Assembly (NCBI RefSeq): GCF_026625125.1
Contig: NZ_CP113097.1
Coordinates: 3,954,001-4,018,000, forward strand
Length of the DNA stretch: 64,000 bases
Direction of reading: 5' to 3'
From: Pseudomonas putida
GTDB lineage: Bacteria > Pseudomonadota > Gammaproteobacteria > Pseudomonadales > Pseudomonadaceae
In this document: positions 60,101 through 64,000 of the stretch, piece after piece
How positions within the stretch are numbered: position 1 is the stretch's first letter
Layout of the letters: the number at the start of each line of letters is the position of its first letter
The notes under the pieces: model-generated
Seen by the model: the letters and a program-made list of their open reading frames with translations, nothing else
Told to the model about the DNA's origin: nothing
Database searches by the model: none
Made by a program: the position numbers and the translations under genes

Positions 60101-63100
60101 CGCCGACGAGTGACCTGCAACGCCAGGTTGCGGCTACCTGGGCCGAGCTGTTGAAGGCCGAACGGGTCGGGCTGGAGGATGATTTCTTCGCCTTGGGCGG
60201 GCATTCGCTGCTGGTGGCGCGGGCGGTCTCGCGCCTGCGCCACGAGCTGGCGCTGAACTTCCCCCTGCGCCTGCTGTTCGACCAGCCGCGCCTGGGCGAC
60301 TTCTGCCAGGCCCTGACGCAGCTGCAAACGGCCACCCCGCTGGCCATGCCGGTACGAACCACGCGCGACCAACTGCCGCTGTCTTACGCCCAGGAGCGCC
60401 AGTGGCTGCTGTGGAAGCTGGACCCAGACAGCAGCGCCTACCACATTCCCAGCGTACTGCGCCTGCGCGGCCCGCTGGATGTCACCGCCCTGAACCGAGC
60501 CTTCGACCAACTCATCGCCCGCCACGAAGCGCTGCGTACCTGCTTCACCCTCGAAGGTGAGCAGCCGCGCCAGCACATCCTCGCCCCCTGGTCGCTGAAC
60601 GTGCAGGGCGTGCCGCTTGAAGAAAGCCAGTGCCAGGCCTTCATCACAGGCCTGCTCGGCCAGCCCTTCGACCTGGCCAGCGGCCCGCTGCTGCGCGTAG
60701 GCCTGGCACGCCTGGCGGCCGACGACCACGTGCTGGTGCTGGTGCAGCACCACATCGTCTCCGATGCCTGGTCGATGCAGGTGATGGTCCGCGAGCTGTG
60801 CGCGCTCTATCAAGGCCAGGCCTTGCCCGCACTGGCACTGCAATATGCCGACTTCGCGGCCTGGCAGCGGCGCTGGCTGGATGACGGCGAACGCGAGCGC
60901 CAGCTGGCCTACTGGCGCACACGCCTGGCCGGCGAGCAACCGGTGCTCGAACTGCCCTGCGATCACCCCCGCCACGACGATGCCAAGCGCCCGGCGGCAC
61001 GCTTGCATCTGGCATTGCCCACGGCACTGGGCGAAGCCGTGCAACGCTTCGCCAGCGCACACCAGGCGACGGTGCCGATGGTGCTGCTGGCGGCCTGGCA
61101 GGCCCTGTTGCACCGCTACAGCGGCCAGCCGGACATCCGCATCGGCGTACCGGTGGCCAACCGCAACCGCCTGGAAACCGAGCAATTGATCGGCTTCTTC
61201 GTCAACACGCTGGTGTTGCGCGCCGAGTGCACGGCCGACCTGTCGTTTGCCGGGCTGCTGGCGCAGACCCGCCAGGCCATGGTCGAAGCCCAGGACCACC
61301 AGGACCTGCCCTATGAGCAACTGCTCGAAGCCCTGCTGCCCCAGCGCGGCCCACGCCAGGGCTTGTTCCAGGTGCTGTACAACCACCACCAGGCAGCCGA
61401 CGCCACGCCACTGGGTGCACTGCGCCTGGAGGCACTGGACAGCCAACCCCAGGAGGCCCAGTTCGACCTGGCGCTAAGCACGGCCGAGGGTGAACAAGGC
61501 CTGAGCGCCAGTTTTACCTACGACCGTACGCTGTTCGACGCTACGACCCTGCAACGCCTGGCCAGGCACTGGCTGAACCTGCTCGAACAGGCCTTGGCCC
61601 AGCCCGGGCTGCCGCTCGCCCGGCTGGCCCTGATGGACCCGGCCGAACGCTTGCAGGTCCAAGAGGCCTGGAACGGCGCCCCGGTCGCCCACCCACAAAC
61701 GCAAGCACTGGCTGCACGCATCGAATCCCAGGCACAACGCCAGCCGCAGGCCGTTGCCCTGCGCTATCAGGGCCAGGCCTTGAGCTACGCCGAGCTCAAC
61801 CAGCGCGCCAACCGCCTGGCACACCGCCTGATCGCGGCGGGCGTGGGCGCCGATGTGCCGGTGGGCCTGGCCGCCGAGCGCGGCTTCGCACTGATCGTCG
61901 GCATGCTGGCCATCCTCAAGGCCGGCGGCGCCTACGTGCCGCTCGACCCCGCGCACCCGGCAGAGCGCCTGGCTTTCGTGGTCCGCGACAGCGGCATCAA
62001 GGTGCTGCTCGACCAACCTGGCCTGCTCGCCGAACTGCCCGCGCACGATGGGCTGCTGCGCCTGGACCTGGAGGCCGGCTACGACGACCAGCCGGTGCAC
62101 AACCCCGCACCGCGCAGCAGCGTCGACAACCTCGCCTACATCATCTACACCTCCGGCTCCACCGGCCTGCCCAAAGGCACGCTGCTCAGCCAGCGCAATG
62201 TCCTGAGGCTGTTCAGCGCCTGCGATCGCTGGTTCCGCTTCGACCACAATGACGTCTGGACCTTGTTCCACTCCTTTGCCTTCGACTTTTCGGTGTGGGA
62301 GATCTTTGGTGCGCTGCTGCATGGAGGCCGCCTGGTGATCGTGCCGCACGCCTTGAGCCGCGACCCGCAGGGCTTCCTGCAACTGCTGGTGGACGAGCGT
62401 GTGAGCGTACTCAACCAGACGCCATCGGCATTCAAACCCCTGACCCAGGCCGCGTGCAGCGCCGCCTCGGCAGACCTTGCCCTGCGTCATGTGATCTTCG
62501 GCGGCGAAGCGCTCGACGTGGCGGCACTGCGCCCCTGGTTCGAGCGCTTCGGCGCACAGCGGCCACAACTGGTGAACATGTACGGCATCACCGAAACCAC
62601 GGTGCACGTCACCTATCGACCGATTGGCCTGGATGATGTGAACCGCACGCTGAGCCCGATCGGCGAACTGATCGACGACCTCAGCGGCTACCTGCTCGAC
62701 GGCGAGCTCGAACCGGTTCCGGCGGGCTGCATCGGCGAGCTGTACATTGGCCAGGCGGGCCTTGCCCGAGGCTACCTCAACCGCGCCGGGCTGAGCGCTA
62801 CGCGCTTCATCGCCAACCCGTTCTGCTCCCAGCCCGGCAGCCGCCTATACCGCACCGGCGACCTGGCGCGCCGCCGCAGCGACGGCACCCTCGAATACAT
62901 CGGGCGCATCGACCAACAGGTGAAGGTGCGCGGCTTCCGTATCGAACTGGGCGAAGTCGAGGCCAGCCTGCTGGCGCAGCCGGCGGTGGCCCAGGCGGTG
63001 GTGATCGCCGACCAGGGGCCCGCCGGCACCCGCCTGCTCGCCTACCTGGTGGCGCACCACGGCCAGGGCGGCGACACCGCCACCCTGCGCGCCGCGCTCA

Positions 63101-63528
63101 AGGCGCAGCTACCCGACTACATGGTCCCGGCCCATTGCATGTGGCTCGAACAGCTGCCCCTGACCGTCAACGGCAAGCTCGACCGCAGCGCCCTGCCGGC
63201 ACCGGCCGACAGCCCTACCCAACGCCCCTTCCGCGCGCCCCACACAGCGTTGCAAGTGCAACTGGCAGGCATCTGGCAACAGGTGCTCGGTGTGCAAGCG
63301 GTGGGCCTGGACGACGACTTCTTCGAGCTGGGCGGCCATTCGCTGCTGGTGATCAACGTCGTCTCGCGCATCCAGCTGGAGCTGGGCCGCGAGCTGACCC
63401 CACAGGCCCTGTTCCAGCACCCGACCCTTCAAGCCCTGGCGCTGCACCTGGACACCACTACAACCGCGGTCGATGAAAACAAGCTCGACACCCTCGAAGC
63501 CTGGCTCGACGAAATGGAGGAACACTGA
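57118..63528 (+). CDS. Dimodular pyoverdine NRPS (C-A-T-C-A-T)
   Basis: A 2136-residue synthetase. C1 has HHIVSDAW (His164-Asp169) and A1 has the P-loop SGSTGNPKG (642-650). T1 has Ser1030 in GGHSLL. C2 has HHIVSDAW (1211-1217), A2 has the P-loop near 1679-1687, and T2 has Ser2075. There is no epimerase and no thioesterase, so it adds two L-configured residues (or passes them on) mid-chain. Pocket residues read as DILQLGLIW(K) for A1, a glycine code, and DFWNIGMVH(K) for A2, a threonine code. It corresponds to the side-chain NRPSs of pyoverdine (PvdI/PvdJ/PpsD type); the exact letter is uncertain. Its stop overlaps the next NRPS start (ATGA). Confidence 0.93.
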   Translation: MTPQNQSTDDALLALLCELDDTAAPAGIVAHGADHAPLSFAQEQLWLLDQLDPDAATYNQPRAFVLQGPLQAQDLQQALDRVIDRHDILRTHINEVQGHPRQQVDRAARLNLRCVDLRGQPPQVLREALQTEAATPFDLTQAPLLRACLYQLGAQRHVLALTSHHIVSDAWSNPVLLRDLSQAYANVCTGNDDQLPRPAVQYLDFAHWQRGAYQASPAHERAASYWRQYLQGGLQRLELPTDHPRDSRPATAAGTCTLALPAALFNQLQAACRAHGLTPFMVLLAAWQLVLGRHARQDDFIVGVPNAGRNQEQVHDLIGFFVNSQIHRARLDPRQSVASLLEQVRKHALACLEHADYPLEQALAEQRQGSNGVLFHCLFNWTSDNAEQPAAGFPGLHIEPMPSAPTAAKFDLSLNVHAGRERLGISLDYDAALFEAATAERLGEDWLAILQAMLDHPQCAIGELHAQPAVQREQWLAAAQGPAGDALDGLAVHQQFARLAQRHGEAVALVAGDTRLSYRALDNAAERLARRLHTAGIGPGERVAVALERGAPLIVALLATLKAGAAYVPLDPHFPAERLAYMLEDCGAPLLLSQASVLAALPTPRQQVLLLDDVDLHAAHQPEPPLALDCPPQQLAYVLYTSGSTGNPKGVMVPHGALSNFVAAMAKAPGMQPGQRLLSITTCSFDIFGLELYLPLCTGACMVLADKHTVQDPAAILDLLISERIDVLQATPSTWRMLLDNDPEHRLPALTALCGGEALGDDLAARLLARCAALWNLYGPTETTIWSARHALARSSARPELGQPIERTALLLLDGNLLPSPQGVPADLYIGGDGLAQGYHQRPGLTAERFVPHPYGKPGERLYRTGDLARRHASGSLDFLGRVDHQVKIRGFRIELGEIESALLTLDAVREAAVVARDGVDGAQLVGYVVPASTPADSQAFIEHCLAPLREQLPGYMLPARLHLLQAMPLTPNGKLDRKALPVVDDSPAQARYQAPTSDLQRQVAATWAELLKAERVGLEDDFFALGGHSLLVARAVSRLRHELALNFPLRLLFDQPRLGDFCQALTQLQTATPLAMPVRTTRDQLPLSYAQERQWLLWKLDPDSSAYHIPSVLRLRGPLDVTALNRAFDQLIARHEALRTCFTLEGEQPRQHILAPWSLNVQGVPLEESQCQAFITGLLGQPFDLASGPLLRVGLARLAADDHVLVLVQHHIVSDAWSMQVMVRELCALYQGQALPALALQYADFAAWQRRWLDDGERERQLAYWRTRLAGEQPVLELPCDHPRHDDAKRPAARLHLALPTALGEAVQRFASAHQATVPMVLLAAWQALLHRYSGQPDIRIGVPVANRNRLETEQLIGFFVNTLVLRAECTADLSFAGLLAQTRQAMVEAQDHQDLPYEQLLEALLPQRGPRQGLFQVLYNHHQAADATPLGALRLEALDSQPQEAQFDLALSTAEGEQGLSASFTYDRTLFDATTLQRLARHWLNLLEQALAQPGLPLARLALMDPAERLQVQEAWNGAPVAHPQTQALAARIESQAQRQPQAVALRYQGQALSYAELNQRANRLAHRLIAAGVGADVPVGLAAERGFALIVGMLAILKAGGAYVPLDPAHPAERLAFVVRDSGIKVLLDQPGLLAELPAHDGLLRLDLEAGYDDQPVHNPAPRSSVDNLAYIIYTSGSTGLPKGTLLSQRNVLRLFSACDRWFRFDHNDVWTLFHSFAFDFSVWEIFGALLHGGRLVIVPHALSRDPQGFLQLLVDERVSVLNQTPSAFKPLTQAACSAASADLALRHVIFGGEALDVAALRPWFERFGAQRPQLVNMYGITETTVHVTYRPIGLDDVNRTLSPIGELIDDLSGYLLDGELEPVPAGCIGELYIGQAGLARGYLNRAGLSATRFIANPFCSQPGSRLYRTGDLARRRSDGTLEYIGRIDQQVKVRGFRIELGEVEASLLAQPAVAQAVVIADQGPAGTRLLAYLVAHHGQGGDTATLRAALKAQLPDYMVPAHCMWLEQLPLTVNGKLDRSALPAPADSPTQRPFRAPHTALQVQLAGIWQQVLGVQAVGLDDDFFELGGHSLLVINVVSRIQLELGRELTPQALFQHPTLQALALHLDTTTTAVDENKLDTLEAWLDEMEEH

Positions 63529-64000
63529 TGGACAGCACTGCCGCTTCGAGAATCGCCAAGCGCTTTGTCCTGCTGCCGCTGGAAAAGCGCCGGCAGTACC
63601 TGATGAAGATGCGCGAGGAAGGCCTGTCGATGGCCAGCCTGCCGATCCCTCAGGTACGTGAAGCGTTCGACCGCCTGCCGTTGTCGTTCGCCCAGCAACG
63701 CCAATGGTTCCTCTGGCAGTTCGACCGCCAGGCCAGCGCTTATCACATTCCCTGCGCCCTGCGCCTGCGAGGGGCACTGAACGTGGCGGCGCTGCAGGCC
63801 AGCCTTGAGGCGCTGGTGCATCGCCATGACAGCCTGCGCACGCGTTTCGTCGAAGACGAGCACGGCGTGGCGCAGCAGGTGGACGCCACCGTCGCCGTCG
63901 CCCTGACGCTTACCACGCTCGATGAGCAGGCCCTGCAGGCGCATATCCAGGCGCGGGTACGTGAACCGTTCGACCTGGCCTGCGGGCCCTTGTTGCGTGC
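63528..64000 (+). CDS. Pyoverdine NRPS, truncated at window end
   Basis: The first 157 codons of a second synthetase. Residues 1-45 (including RIAKRFVLLPLEKRRQYLMKM) form the helical N-terminal extension common on Pseudomonas NRPSs, and a condensation domain begins at LPLSFAQQRQWFLWQFD. Its ATG overlaps the stop of the upstream NRPS by four bases, so the two are translated together. Modules and specificity lie beyond the window. Confidence 0.9.
   Translation, partial: MDSTAASRIAKRFVLLPLEKRRQYLMKMREEGLSMASLPIPQVREAFDRLPLSFAQQRQWFLWQFDRQASAYHIPCALRLRGALNVAALQASLEALVHRHDSLRTRFVEDEHGVAQQVDATVAVALTLTTLDEQALQAHIQARVREPFDLACGPLLR

Noticed and set aside
59548..61446. A 632-codon open frame antisense to the NRPS
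   Set aside because: Opposite strand of clear C-A-T domains; no independent evidence.

Overview
The window looks like chromosome of a fluorescent Pseudomonas of the P. putida group. The reasons are high GC, gene orders typical of that genus (gpsA-DUF4389-sixA; fabAB; sdhCDAB-sucAB-lpdG-sucCD facing gltA; etfBA facing ETF-quinone oxidoreductase), REP doublets built around a GCCGGCAAGCCGGC core, and a pyoverdine locus at the right end. This is inferred from remembered gene families and synteny; no search was run. I saw no rRNA, tRNA, CRISPR array, transposase or prophage gene.

Layout. 1-3857 (minus): gpsA, a DUF4389 membrane protein, sixA, two alpha/beta hydrolases and the start of a secreted protein. 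3926-4052: a long heptamer inverted repeat. 4102-9067 (plus): a TonB-dependent receptor, a periplasmic binding protein and a CHASE-type hybrid histidine kinase with overlapping ends, a possible receptor-to-kinase sensing operon. 9269-11016: fabA-fabB. 11117-20133: amidohydrolase, pirin, dienelactone-hydrolase-like protein, htpG, two PaaI-type thioesterases, a small lipoprotein, a DUF599 membrane protein and brnQ. 20134-31473 (minus): eleven kilobases of TCA-cycle genes in the transcription order sdhC-sdhD-sdhA-sdhB-sucA-sucB-lpdG-sucC-sucD, facing gltA (31826-33115) across a region with one clear sigma-70 promoter in each direction.

33342-38503 (minus): START-domain protein, YkgJ cysteine-cluster protein, Lys/Pro-rich secreted protein, MocR-type regulator, and a three-gene operon of a periplasmic solute-binding protein with two DUF4398 lipoproteins (one ending in OmpA). 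38580-42495: etfB-etfA facing ETF-ubiquinone oxidoreductase, whose promoter carries a perfect PsrA-type palindrome. 42586-44462: an MHS-family transporter and a receiver domain lacking its phospho-acceptor.

44634-64000 is a pyoverdine locus: an FpvI-like ECF sigma factor under a Fur box, the PvdR-PvdT-OpmQ efflux pump, the maturation enzymes PvdP, PvdM, PvdN and PvdO, the ABC exporter PvdE, and two NRPS genes (one complete and dimodular, one cut by the window end). Five transcription units each begin with an exact TAAAT-N16-CGT box, the PvdS recognition motif, so the units should be co-induced under iron starvation. Reading the adenylation pockets of the complete NRPS gives glycine then threonine. 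The receptor gene fpvA, found beside pvdE in some relatives, is not between pvdE and the NRPS here.
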